Shown: positions 43,685 to 52,009 of the stretch, piece by piece
How the letters are laid out: every line of letters begins with the position of its first letter
Position numbering within the stretch: the stretch's first letter is position 1
Assembly: GCF_037976325.1 (NCBI RefSeq)
Contig: NZ_CP150265.1
Location: 696,001 to 760,000, forward strand
Source: Paenibacillus sp. FSL K6-3182
GTDB lineage: Bacteria > Bacillota > Bacilli > Paenibacillales > Paenibacillaceae
Direction of reading: 5' to 3'
DNA length: 64,000 nucleotides
Program-made: the position numbers and the translations under genes
Notes under the pieces: model-generated
The model's database searches: none
The model's input: the letters and a program-made list of their open reading frames with translations, nothing else
Told to the model about the DNA's origin: nothing

Positions 43685-43744
43685 CTCTAGCATTGCCAGA
43701 AAAGCATAGCCCTTGAATTACTCAAAATGGAATTATTTTTCAAT

Positions 43745-43773
43745 AGTATATCAACAAAAATGACAGTCTACAA
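43745..43773 (-). promoter_or_regulatory. Likely promoter of aac(3)-like gene
   Basis: On the minus strand, TTGTAG and TATACT are separated by exactly 17 bases. This predicts a leader of about 110 bases. Confidence 0.6.
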
Positions 43774-43807
43774 TGGTCAGCAGAAAAAAATGCTCTTCAA
43801 TTTAATT

Positions 43808-43844
43808 ATCATAGAATACATCGACAAATAGGCTGCAGTATTCG
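43808..43844. repeat. Possible worn copy of dispersed repeat (copy 10)
   Basis: GAATACATCGACAAATAGGC followed by TGCAGTATTC resembles the left arm and a decayed right arm. It sits at the end of the DUF4386 gene. Weak. Confidence 0.35.
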
Positions 43845-43845
43845 T

Positions 43846-44556
43846 TTATGGCCGTCTTTTTGCTGCGGATAAATGTGCAATTGCAGCCCCATTAAACCCT
43901 TTAGCAATAAGCCATACTGCTAAAATCATTTCATTCGCCGCTACAGGAAGGGACATTAGTGCGCCCCAAACGGAAAGCTGAGAAAATACGCCGAACATTT
44001 CCAACAATGCTGCAATGAAAACAAGAGCTGCCCCTGTCATCCCCAATAGGGAGATAAAACGCGGTACAAGCCTGGATTGATAGAAGATATAGCTGTACAT
44101 CATTGTATTGATCCCCAGCATGAAGTTAGGACCGAGTAGGAATGTCCAGTTGTGAACGGAATGCAATAAAGTGCCCGAGGCTTGGAAGGAAGCCACGTTC
44201 GAGGCGCCTGATGCTACATACTCCTGGCTCAAGGTTAACAGGGACAGCACGCTGACGATGCCGATAGTAATAATAACGGCTTCCATAAACCGAAAGCAAA
44301 CATGGCCGAGCGCGATACTTTCATTATACCTACGCAAGAATGGAAACATAATGATGGATGTGCCAACCGCTGAAACGACAAGAATTAATTCCATCAACGC
44401 GCCTAGAATTACTTGGTTGGCGTGCTCAGCACCGGTTACCAAGTAATCGGGATCATTGAGGATCGGGTCGTACAATATAAGTCCAATGATTGACGAAACC
44501 GCCGCAAGGATAAACAGTACGCCCACGACTTTCGCAGCTAACTTGGCTGATCTCAT
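43846..44556 (-). CDS. DUF4386 family membrane protein
   Basis: The 236-residue protein has six to seven hydrophobic helices spread over nearly its full length. The opening KLAAKVVGVLFILAAVSSIIG and the central LLHSVHNWTFLLGPNFMLGINTMMYSYIFYQSRLVPRFIS are characteristic of DUF4386, whose function is unknown. ATG behind GGAGG. It lies 21 bases after the XRE regulator and forms the third gene of a minus-strand unit with that regulator and a small membrane protein. Confidence 0.87.
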   Translation of the reverse strand: MRSAKLAAKVVGVLFILAAVSSIIGLILYDPILNDPDYLVTGAEHANQVILGALMELILVVSAVGTSIIMFPFLRRYNESIALGHVCFRFMEAVIITIGIVSVLSLLTLSQEYVASGASNVASFQASGTLLHSVHNWTFLLGPNFMLGINTMMYSYIFYQSRLVPRFISLLGMTGAALVFIAALLEMFGVFSQLSVWGALMSLPVAANEMILAVWLIAKGFNGAAIAHLSAAKRRP

Positions 44557-44577
44557 ATTTAACCTCCATCTATTTCA

Positions 44578-44796
44578 TTACTGATGTTCTCCGTAGAAAA
44601 AAACCTCTTCCAAATGCAGGTTGAAGGCATGAGCGATACGAAAAGCTAGCTCCAGAGAGGGAGAGTAGTTGCCCTTTTCCAGTGCTACGATGGTTTGTCT
44701 GGTTACGCCCACCTTGTCAGCCAACTGCTGCTGCGTCATTTCGTCATGGTTGAATCGTAATTTGCGAATGTGATTGCCGACAAGATTTTTACTCAT
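44578..44796 (-). CDS. Small XRE-family regulator
   Basis: The 72-residue single helix-turn-helix protein (HIRKLRFNHDEMTQQQLADKVGVTRQTIVALEKGNYSPSLELAFRIAHAF) ends HLEEVFFYGEHQ. This matches the YozG/short-XRE type that is usually encoded next to a small membrane protein, as here. Its ribosome site GGAGAGGAG lies in the end of the preceding gene, with one base between stop and start, so the two are translated together. It probably represses its own operon. Confidence 0.92.
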   Translation of the reverse strand: MSKNLVGNHIRKLRFNHDEMTQQQLADKVGVTRQTIVALEKGNYSPSLELAFRIAHAFNLHLEEVFFYGEHQ

Positions 44797-44797
44797 C

Positions 44798-45244
44798 TTA
44801 AACTCCTCTCCGATAATGATACAGTTTCGTCACAGAACCGGTGATATCGGAAATGAATCCCGAGACAATCAAGATGACGAACATCACCTGTACTGGCTGC
44901 TCAATGACGAGCGATCCCATGGCTAGAAGAAAGCCGAGGATAAATACGAAAAAACCGTTTCGATTCGCCTTCAATTCGATGTGTTTATCTAGTTCGTCCG
45001 CGAACGTTGGCTCCTTTTCCCCAGTTGTGATTCTAAAAATGATGTTGAAAACAATGCTGATCACGATATGTGCGAGGATGGAAACTAAAGTCAGGACGAG
45101 GACGAAAGAACCCCAATACCGAAAGGTTTCTGACATATCCATTCCATCTGCCGGATATTGCACGTACTTGTACGCGCTAAAAGAAATGAATATGAGGATG
45201 GCGCTGAAGATAGATACGATACTTTTCTTCTCTTGATAGGTCAA
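44798..45244 (-). CDS. Small membrane protein paired with XRE regulator
   Basis: 148 residues with four hydrophobic helices (about residues 10-30, 45-70, 97-113, 118-138) and a charged cytoplasmic stretch EKEPTFADELDKHIELKANRNG between the second and third. This pattern (DUF2178-like) is common beside short XRE regulators. The TTG start is chosen because AGGAGG lies 8 bases before it; the GTG nine bases upstream overlaps that ribosome site. Function unknown. Confidence 0.8.
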   Translation of the reverse strand: MTYQEKKSIVSIFSAILIFISFSAYKYVQYPADGMDMSETFRYWGSFVLVLTLVSILAHIVISIVFNIIFRITTGEKEPTFADELDKHIELKANRNGFFVFILGFLLAMGSLVIEQPVQVMFVILIVSGFISDITGSVTKLYHYRRGV

Positions 45245-45426
45245 GCCGTTCACCTCCTATAGAATAAATTTTACAAGTTAAGTTTTATATACATAATGTA
45301 TTAAAAACCATTCATAATGTCAAGTTTATTTTACATTAAAAGTGGAATTGACGGGATTAGCTATGCGGGGTCATTCGGTCAAATGATGATGAGGTGCGAG
45401 AAAAGTTATAAATATTCACAGAAAAA

Positions 45427-45483
45427 TAGTTGCAATAGCATTCTATATTTCATATACTGACATTAGTTGCAATGACATACTAT
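45427..45483 (+). promoter_or_regulatory. marR-like promoter with two tandem operator-like repeats
   Basis: TTGCAA and TATACT are separated by 17 bases. Two similar boxes, TAGTTGCAATAGCATTCTAT and TAGTTGCAATGACATACTAT, start 37 bases apart. One covers the -35 and the other the start region, a layout suited to autorepression. Confidence 0.6.
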
Positions 45484-45490
45484 TTAAGGG

Positions 45491-45964
45491 GTGAGAAAAC
45501 TGAGCGAATATAGGAAGCTGGCTGAGAAGCATGAATCGGAATCTCACGGACAATATATTTCTGCCATCTACCGCCATATGCAAGTCTTGATATCAGCGGA
45601 GCTGGCACCTTATCGAATCGGCAGCGGGCAGTATATTTTCCTAATGGCCATAGCATCTCAGCAGCCCATTACTCAAAAAGCTTTAAGCGAGAAGCTGCTT
45701 ATTGATAAGACGACTACCGCTAAGGCGATTGCAAAGCTAGAAGCAGAAGGATACGTGCGCAGGGAAGTTGATCCCGAGGATAACCGCTATCAGCAGCTTT
45801 ATTTGACAGAATCGGCACAGGACGTGGTACCGAAAGTACAGGAAGCGTTAGACAGGGTAAAGAGTAGAACCAAGCAGGGAATTTCCGATGAGGAATATGA
45901 TCTATTTATAAGCCTGTTGAAGGTTGTGCTTAGCAATCTGAGCAGGCAGGATGAAATGATGTAA
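45491..45964 (+). CDS. MarR family transcriptional regulator
   Basis: The 157-residue winged-helix dimer has ISAELAPYRIGSGQYIFLMAI, ITQKALSEKLLIDKTTTAKAIAKLEAEGYVRREVDPEDNRYQQLYLTESA (recognition helix and wing), and C-terminal dimer helices. The GTG at 45491 overlaps the ribosome site AAGGGGTG. A CTG nine bases further on (MSEYRKLAEKHE) sits at correct spacing and may be the real start. It precedes the VOC-family gene and may regulate it along with itself. Confidence 0.9.
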   Translation: MRKLSEYRKLAEKHESESHGQYISAIYRHMQVLISAELAPYRIGSGQYIFLMAIASQQPITQKALSEKLLIDKTTTAKAIAKLEAEGYVRREVDPEDNRYQQLYLTESAQDVVPKVQEALDRVKSRTKQGISDEEYDLFISLLKVVLSNLSRQDEMM

Positions 45965-46038
45965 TGAAAAATGTCACATAAGCAATTGAAATTACAAATG
46001 CAGCGTATGACCAAACGAACCTTGGGAGGGTGCAAAGG

Positions 46039-46407
46039 ATGATAGCATATCCGTTTATCGTAGTGGACAACTGCAAGGAGGAAATGAAGTATTATCAAAG
46101 CGTTTTTGGCGGCGAGATTGCGATTCTACGCAAGCAAGGGGAAGAGGTACTCAATGCGGACCTGCAAGTGGGGGATGCAATCCTTAAGTTTGCAGATACT
46201 CAAGCAGCGAAACCTGAGCTGATGGGTGATTATGTAAGAGTCTTTCTGAAAATCGAGACGGAGGAGGCTTATCGAGGAATTTACAATGAATTTGCCTCCA
46301 GCGGGACAGTTAATACGGAAATATATGAAGCTCCATTTAACGGCCTGCTGGCTATCGTTACCGACCGGAACGGCATATGCTGGGTGTTGTCCTTTTATCG
46401 AAGCTAA
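46039..46407 (+). CDS. VOC-superfamily (glyoxalase/PhnB-like) protein
   Basis: The 122-residue single VOC domain (paired beta-alpha-beta-beta-beta units) opens MIAYPFIVVDNCKEEMKYYQSVFGGEI, typical of PhnB-like proteins, and ends with a TDRNGICWVLSF motif. Metal ligands are not all obvious. The ATG at 46039 is chosen since GGGAGG lies 9 bases before it. It follows the MarR gene by 75 bases and its stop overlaps the next start (TAATG). Substrate unknown; some relatives give antibiotic or electrophile tolerance. Confidence 0.85.
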   Translation: MIAYPFIVVDNCKEEMKYYQSVFGGEIAILRKQGEEVLNADLQVGDAILKFADTQAAKPELMGDYVRVFLKIETEEAYRGIYNEFASSGTVNTEIYEAPFNGLLAIVTDRNGICWVLSFYRS

Positions 46408-47078
46408 TGTTAGATAATTGGGAATGGAACGTTATTGTTCACTCTGTGGAACGGGAAGAAATCTTCTTTGCCCCAAATACTGATGGGCAGGTGCAGGCAC
46501 AGGGCTATCGGCTACATGTTAATACGGATCTGTCAGCAGAGCTACGTGCGCAGGATCAGGTTCGAATGACTGTTGGCGAATTAGGTAAACCCGACTGGGC
46601 TGCTTTTATCGGAACGGTAGTGGATTGCAGTCCTGATTCCATCCTGCTTTATACGAGTCCCCAATATGAGTCAAGTCTAATGAACACAAGGCAGCTTGAA
46701 CGCCTATTCTCACCGCTCACTTCTATAGAGGGAGCCCATAGTGTTATTGATAAGTTCGGTTTTTTCCCTCCGTTTCATTACGATGAAATAACAAAGGTCC
46801 GCATTGAAGCTGCAGGACTGCATGGCAATCAGAAAAACTTGTATGTAACGATCAGACATACATCCGCAGGTGGGCTGGAGCAGCCTATTGCTTTGTATTT
46901 CGAAGACATCCAGCATGAGAAAATAAGTCCCGCCGAGGAGTGCAATATCTGTTTGCAGCTGAGTCTCGCCTATGAAGGCGATCAGATTCGCGTCGAATTG
47001 GATGCCGTGTCTGGGTTTGAAGCATCGTTTCTATGCCGAAAAATGATTGTTCAATTTCATGATGAGAGTATGAGCTGA
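46407..47078 (+). CDS. Hypothetical protein with Imm50-like C-terminal half
   Basis: 223 residues. The N-terminal half (about 1-95) is beta-rich and not recognised. The C-terminal half contains IEGAHSVIDKFGFFPPFHYDEITKVRIE, which resembles the Imm50 pattern (G...L...FG.WPSFHDAEV..I.L) of polymorphic-toxin immunity proteins, and ends with a paired-strand region. The start is an ATG overlapping the VOC stop (TAATG); another ATG 30 bases earlier is possible. No toxin gene is adjacent. A hairpin terminator follows. Confidence 0.7.
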   Translation: MLDNWEWNVIVHSVEREEIFFAPNTDGQVQAQGYRLHVNTDLSAELRAQDQVRMTVGELGKPDWAAFIGTVVDCSPDSILLYTSPQYESSLMNTRQLERLFSPLTSIEGAHSVIDKFGFFPPFHYDEITKVRIEAAGLHGNQKNLYVTIRHTSAGGLEQPIALYFEDIQHEKISPAEECNICLQLSLAYEGDQIRVELDAVSGFEASFLCRKMIVQFHDESMS

Positions 47079-47102
47079 GAAACCTCATAGGTCAGACACT
47101 GA

Positions 47103-47149
47103 AAATACAGTGCATAATGGATCTTTGATTCATATGCGCTGTATTTTTT
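47103..47149 (+). terminator. Terminator after Imm50-like gene
   Basis: The arms AAATACAGTGCATA and TATGCGCTGTATTT are followed by T. The outline is close to the dispersed repeat, but the stem sequence differs. Confidence 0.8.
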
Positions 47150-47348
47150 GATGCCTAAAAACAAATTTTGCTAAGGTCAGGTCTAACTTTCATCGTTATG
47201 ATCATGAAGGATCATGCAGCAGGGCTTCATGTAACACTTTTTCCATTGCCATACTTTCGCCATGTTCAGGAGCATTCTGCTCAGACATAATTCAGTTATA
47301 AGTACAGAAGTTAGTTTGTTTTATAGCTGTCTTTAAGGAGGAATGGGC

Positions 47349-48275
47349 ATGTTTAATAAAACGGTGGCGCTTCAACCTTTTGCTGATATTTCTGCGTATA
47401 CGGATGGTTTCAAGATTGTCTCGGCACAAATTGGCTCCGATGGCTGCATGTATGTTTTGCTCATTAACGAGATCCCCGTTCGGGAACGAGGCATGTTCGT
47501 CCAAACGGTTCTAAGGAAAACATATACCTACAAGGTACTGCTCGTAGAAAAAGATTATGTTGATGAAGTGGTGATTGCGGATCAACATTTCAATTATCAT
47601 TATGTCCAGCCGCTTCATAATCGTCTACTGTTAGTCGGAGCGCGCTGCTCTTACTATGGGGTAGGCAAATATGACCTGAACGCTAAAGTGTGTGATTTTA
47701 AAGGGAATACGATCCGAGAGTTTTTGCTTGGAGACGGCATTCAAAGTGTTCAGGTGACGGAGAAAGGGATTATTTGGACCAGTTATTTCGACGAAGGCGT
47801 GTTTGGAAACAACGGTTGGGATAAACCTATAGGTGCGCAAGGTCTTCTGGCTTGGGATGAGAACGGCAACAAATTGTATGAGGACCAAGTGTCGGATATC
47901 GCCGATTGTTATGCTTTGAATGCAGTTAACGATGAGGAAGTTTGGTTTTATTATTATACGGACTTTTTGCTGGGCTGTATTTCCGGCGGAATCGAGCAGC
48001 CCAAGGTTATCTTTATAAATCCTGAGATTTCCGGCTCTTCGGGGTTTTGTACGGATGGTTATCACTTTCTGTTCGATGGCGGCTACGGAAAACACTCAAC
48101 TTATATTCTTAAGAAAAATGAAAAACCGGGGAGCTTATCCGCAGGGTGCCGGATCCATTTTCTGAATGAAAAAGGCGAGCCGCTTGTCCCGTTAACACAG
48201 GATTTTCGAGAGAATCGAGTGCTTTTCAGTGAAGGAAGCTTGTTGTACCTGGTGTCGGTTGAAGAAGTGGTTTAG
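47349..48275 (+). CDS. Hypothetical protein, beta-propeller-like
   Basis: 308 residues without signal peptide or membrane helix. It has repeated strand-rich units with LLVGARCSYYGVGKYDLNAKV, GLLAWDENGNKLYED and CRIHFLNEKGEPLVPL, suggesting a WD40/YncE-like propeller. No catalytic motif was found. The ATG at 47349 has AAGGAGG 7 bases upstream; an ATG 6 bases earlier abuts the ribosome site. It precedes the BlaI/BlaR1-like pair but has its own spacing. Family not recognised. Confidence 0.7.
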   Translation: MFNKTVALQPFADISAYTDGFKIVSAQIGSDGCMYVLLINEIPVRERGMFVQTVLRKTYTYKVLLVEKDYVDEVVIADQHFNYHYVQPLHNRLLLVGARCSYYGVGKYDLNAKVCDFKGNTIREFLLGDGIQSVQVTEKGIIWTSYFDEGVFGNNGWDKPIGAQGLLAWDENGNKLYEDQVSDIADCYALNAVNDEEVWFYYYTDFLLGCISGGIEQPKVIFINPEISGSSGFCTDGYHFLFDGGYGKHSTYILKKNEKPGSLSAGCRIHFLNEKGEPLVPLTQDFRENRVLFSEGSLLYLVSVEEVV

Positions 48276-48294
48276 CCTTGCTCTCCTATTTTCA

Positions 48295-48350
48295 TTGACT
48301 AATCTGGTTTATAGTTATAAACTCATTACAAAGGTTTACGATTATAAACC
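48295..48350 (+). promoter_or_regulatory. blaI-like promoter with two palindromic operators
   Basis: A -35 TTGACT lies 17 bases before TAAACT. Two palindromes, GGTTTATAGTTATAAACT and GGTTTACGATTATAAACC, start 27 bases apart and cover the -10 and the transcript start. The paired layout matches BlaI/MecI-type autorepression. Confidence 0.72.
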
Positions 48351-48367
48351 AGATAGGGGAGGTTATT

Positions 48368-48730
48368 ATGAGTAACTTGAAGCTGTGTGAAAGTGATTAT
48401 CGCTTTATGCTAGTTGTGTGGGAGAGCGAGCCGGTGGCATCCGGAAGACTGGTAACTCTTTGTTTAGAGAAACTCGGGTGGAAGAAGCCAACCACCTATA
48501 CCGTGCTTCGGAAAATGTGTGAAAAAGGACTTCTTAAAAATGAGGATACAATTGTAAGCTCCATTATTCCAAAAGAGCAGATTCAGGCGTACGAAAGCGA
48601 GCATTTTATTGAGCGGGCTTTTGAGGGCTCGCTGCCCCAGTTTCTTGTTTCTTTTTTCGGCAATAAAGCTCTCTCCAATAAGGAAGCTGATGAGCTAAAG
48701 CGTCTAATTGATGAGCATAAGGAGGGTTGA
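48368..48730 (+). CDS. BlaI/MecI/CopY family repressor
   Basis: The 120-residue winged helix opens LCESDYRFMLVVWESEPVASGRLVTLCLEKLGWKKPTTYTVLRKMCEKGLL, the BlaI family pattern. A C-terminal dimerisation region (EHFIERAFEGSLPQFLVSFFGNKALSNKEADELKRLI) follows; this family is cleaved there on signalling. Its gene overlaps or abuts the BlaR1-like gene, so the two form one operon under the two palindromes upstream. No beta-lactamase or PBP gene is nearby, so the regulated target lies elsewhere. Confidence 0.92.
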   Translation: MSNLKLCESDYRFMLVVWESEPVASGRLVTLCLEKLGWKKPTTYTVLRKMCEKGLLKNEDTIVSSIIPKEQIQAYESEHFIERAFEGSLPQFLVSFFGNKALSNKEADELKRLIDEHKEG

Positions 48731-48732
48731 GT

Positions 48733-50685
48733 ATGGAAATGTTGTTTCTAAAAATACTCAATATGTCCCTCACTGCGTCTTATGTCATTATCGCCGTGCT
48801 TCTCATCCGTCTGCTGTTGAAACGGGCACCAAAAAAATATTCCTATTTGCTATGGGCGATTGTACTGTTCCGCCTTGTTTGTCCGGTGTCTATTTCCTCT
48901 GAGCTCAGCCTCTTTAATGCTCCCCCCTTTGATATGACCGCAGCGCAAAAGAGCGGCGAAGCGGCACTGAGCTATGTCCCAGCGGACATCGGCTATATGG
49001 AGAAGCCGGGAATGACGGTAGGCATACCGACCGTAAATGTCATGATAAGCGACACGCTGCCGCAAGCTAACCCGACTGCTAGCGTAAATCCTTTGCAAAT
49101 ATGGATACAAATCGGTACAGTTCTTTGGCGTTTAGGTGTTCTTGCGCTGCTTGTTTACAGCTTGGTGACCTATTTCCGATTGAAACGCCGCATGGCTACA
49201 GCGGTCCTACTGGATAAACATATATTCGAGTCCGACAACATCCGGTCGCCATTTATTCTCGGCTTTATCAAACCGCGAATTTATATTCCCTTTGGGCTTC
49301 AGGAGCAAGAACGAGTCTACATTCTGAAGCATGAAGCCTACCATTTAAAGAGGAAAGATCACTTAATCAAGCCGCTTGCCTTTGTGGTTCTTGCTTTTCA
49401 CTGGTTTAATCCGCTTGCTTGGCTTGCCTTTATATTAATGGCCAAAGACATGGAGATGAGCTGCGATGAAAAGGTGCTATCGGAGACGGGTTCGGGAATC
49501 GCGAAGGATTATTGCACGTCATTGCTAGCCTTTGCGGCAAACCGTCGCTTACCGTCTGCTAGTCCGCTAGCCTTTGGAGAGACAGGCATCCGTGAGCGCG
49601 TCAAAAATATACTACGCTTTAAGACGCCAAAAAAACGGGTGATCGTATTCTCAGCCGCTGCTTGTATAATTGCTGTTGCCGTCTGTGCAACGAATCCAAT
49701 CGTGAATGGGGCGTTGCAAGAGACTGGAGAACCGCATGGCAGCTATCGCTTTGAAGAACAGGTGTATATGAATTTACTGAGCTCGTTTGTAGCTGTCGAT
49801 GGGTTTAAGGAGTACTATACATTTACCGAAAACTCGCTTATTATAACCGACGGAGCCGGCAATCAACAGAAAATGAAGGCTGTTTATGAACGGAAGGCTT
49901 TAGATGTGCAAAAGTTTAATGAAAGCTTTATGCCTAGCATTAATGTTCCTAATATTTTAGGCTATAAAGAAAGATATGAATACGTACTAACAGATTCGGC
50001 CGTTGATCCTGAATATCGTCTTTTTCTACTGGATGATGAGGTGTGGCTGGCAAAAACAAATAAGGATAACGTCAATACTCTAAAGAGCGAATACATTTGG
50101 AGCATCTACAAAATTTCGAAGCTAGACGAGGAGATAGTAGAATCGGAATCTATAGTGGGAACTCAGAACGGTGTTGATGCTTTTTTAGCTTTGCAAAAGG
50201 ATTTTAATTCAGGCTACGACACAGATAAGTGTTATAACATCACACCGCAATCTATTAGTGAAAACTCTGAGTATAGTATTTTCAAATATGACAAATCTGC
50301 CGCATCATTTTTGTTATATAAGGGAGTTGTGTATCCTCTTGGCGAGTGGTTTGGCGGGCTAGGCGTAATCAGCATGGCTCTAGCCGATCTGGATAACGAC
50401 GGGGATTCCGAATTGTATTTTACATACTCATGGGGTTCTGGCCTTCATCGCTCTCATGCGGCTTATTTTAACCCGTCTACCAAACAAATTGTAACCTTAC
50501 CCTACACAAATATGAATAAGGACATGACCCTCGTGGATCATGGTGACGGCAGTCTATCTCTATATGGGGCAGACATATCAAATCTAATAGATTTTGCTCA
50601 TTTCGATAAGAAGAAATCGGATTTTATATCGGATATTGTTTATGAGAAAGGACAGATCTTATTAGGTGCAGCAGCTAATGAGTAA
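48733..50685 (+). CDS. BlaR1-like M56 metallopeptidase with novel C-terminal region
   Basis: The 650-residue sensor-protease has helices near residues 14-30, 38-55, 128-148 and 212-235. The zinc site is HEAYH (His200, Glu201, His204), with ELSCDE-like MEMSCDEKVL. A fifth helix at about 310-328 leads to an outside domain of about 320 residues. That domain is not a penicillin-binding fold: no SxxK/SDN/KTG set was seen. It contains ALADLDNDGDSELYFTYSWGSG, an FG-GAP/calcium-loop-like motif. So the signal is probably not a beta-lactam. The ATG is set by AAGGAGGG. On sensing, the protease should cleave or trigger loss of the BlaI-like repressor. Confidence 0.87.
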   Translation: MEMLFLKILNMSLTASYVIIAVLLIRLLLKRAPKKYSYLLWAIVLFRLVCPVSISSELSLFNAPPFDMTAAQKSGEAALSYVPADIGYMEKPGMTVGIPTVNVMISDTLPQANPTASVNPLQIWIQIGTVLWRLGVLALLVYSLVTYFRLKRRMATAVLLDKHIFESDNIRSPFILGFIKPRIYIPFGLQEQERVYILKHEAYHLKRKDHLIKPLAFVVLAFHWFNPLAWLAFILMAKDMEMSCDEKVLSETGSGIAKDYCTSLLAFAANRRLPSASPLAFGETGIRERVKNILRFKTPKKRVIVFSAAACIIAVAVCATNPIVNGALQETGEPHGSYRFEEQVYMNLLSSFVAVDGFKEYYTFTENSLIITDGAGNQQKMKAVYERKALDVQKFNESFMPSINVPNILGYKERYEYVLTDSAVDPEYRLFLLDDEVWLAKTNKDNVNTLKSEYIWSIYKISKLDEEIVESESIVGTQNGVDAFLALQKDFNSGYDTDKCYNITPQSISENSEYSIFKYDKSAASFLLYKGVVYPLGEWFGGLGVISMALADLDNDGDSELYFTYSWGSGLHRSHAAYFNPSTKQIVTLPYTNMNKDMTLVDHGDGSLSLYGADISNLIDFAHFDKKKSDFISDIVYEKGQILLGAAANE

Positions 50686-51270
50686 AGACGAAGACGAACG
50701 CAATGATAGGTATTATGAAAGCCTCATAGGCATAGAAGGTAGAAGCTCAGATCACGATAATTGAGGATGCAGCTTTCACTGCTATAATGCAATTTCCATC
50801 TCAAAATCATTTTTCTAACGAACCGTATTGCCCTTATTGTGCATTAAAGTACAACTATTTCATATTAACGAACCTGGATAACGTTATAACATGCTTTATT
50901 AGGTGTTATGAGCTGTTTATCTCGAATTAACGATTCTGGAGTTCATTACAATTTTAATCGACTACCAATGGCATAAATAAGAGCTATAAGGTTCGTAAGC
51001 TATAGGAATAGTAAGAGAAGGAAATCCTTCTGGGTAAGCTCATCAAAAAACAAAGCTGGGTCTGTTCCAAGTGTAGGTAATTCTACTTTTGGGATAGCCC
51101 TTTTTTAAATTAAAGAATGGCGATAAGGTACGAAAAAAGACTAATCGTTCTCTATTTTCGTTTATTTCATACCTTTGTTCTACTTTGAATAAGCAAAAAT
51201 ATTCATGTTTATGTCAGCGTTTACATCGTATCTAGGTTCGGGTAAAGTGATGGAATAAGGGGGATCGCAT
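50686..51270. other. Intergenic region with one terminator
   Basis: AT-rich, with no reading frame of interest. A hairpin with T tail sits at 51058-51108, and the yhhN-like promoter region follows. Short inverted words (ATAACGTTAT near 50880) are the only other structure. Confidence 0.45.
51057..51110 (+). terminator. Terminator hairpin with T6 tail
   Basis: The arms GGGTCTGTTCCAA and TTGGGATAGCCC (with mismatches) and an inner GTAG/CTAC stem are followed by six T. Confidence 0.65.
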
Positions 51271-51981
51271 ATGCGTAGAAGTTGGCTGCTGGGACTTATT
51301 ATGTGTACAGGTTTAATTCATCTTGCGACGTTATCAGTGGACAGTACGGTGCTGCATTGGATATTCAAGCTTCTGCCAATGGCACTCATTATTACGCTCG
51401 TTGCTCGCAGTGTACCAGATGGACGTGACCAAGCGGTTTATAGGAAGCTGATTCTGACAGGGCTGCTGTTTAGCCTATTGGGAGATGCGTTTCTACTGCT
51501 TCCCGATGATCCTTGGTTTGTGTTCGGATTGGGTGCATTTCTAACGGGGCATTTGTTTTATGTGGCTGCAATGGTTACTGGTTGGTTTAAGCAGCAATCG
51601 CGAATGAGCTGGTATGGTGTGCTTGCAGGCTTTATTATCGTCATTTACTCGGTGCTGCTGGGCAGTCGCTTTTATGAGCGTATTTCGGGGGATGAAAGCT
51701 TAAGCGGGTTATGGATTCCCGTCGTTGTCTACATTACCGTTATTGGAGCGATGTGCTTTACGGCAATTATGAGCCGCAATGCGTTTGCGATTGTTGGTGC
51801 GATCCTATTCGTTGCATCGGACTCGATACTTGCTTGGAATAAGTTTGTCGCAGATGTTCCTTATTCAGGTCTCCTTATTATGTCTACTTACTTCGCAGCT
51901 CAATTGTTGATTGCTTCAAGTGTACAGAAGGTCAAGAATGTTGGAGCGGCGGCCGCTAAGCCTAAGAACATCCCTCTGTGA
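51271..51981 (+). CDS. YhhN-family membrane protein (lysoplasmalogenase-like)
   Basis: The 236-residue protein has eight hydrophobic helices, the YhhN/TMEM86 outline. The marks GLLFSLLGDAFLLLPDDPWFVFGLGAFLTGHLFYV and AIVGAILFVASDSILAWNKF carry the conserved acidic residues (GDAFL, SDSILAWN) thought to form the active site of lysoplasmalogenase. Activity in bacteria is little tested, so the substrate is uncertain. ATG behind GGGGGA. Confidence 0.87.
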   Translation: MRRSWLLGLIMCTGLIHLATLSVDSTVLHWIFKLLPMALIITLVARSVPDGRDQAVYRKLILTGLLFSLLGDAFLLLPDDPWFVFGLGAFLTGHLFYVAAMVTGWFKQQSRMSWYGVLAGFIIVIYSVLLGSRFYERISGDESLSGLWIPVVVYITVIGAMCFTAIMSRNAFAIVGAILFVASDSILAWNKFVADVPYSGLLIMSTYFAAQLLIASSVQKVKNVGAAAAKPKNIPL

Positions 51982-52009
51982 TTAAGAATACGAACTTGAT
52001 GATTGTGAA

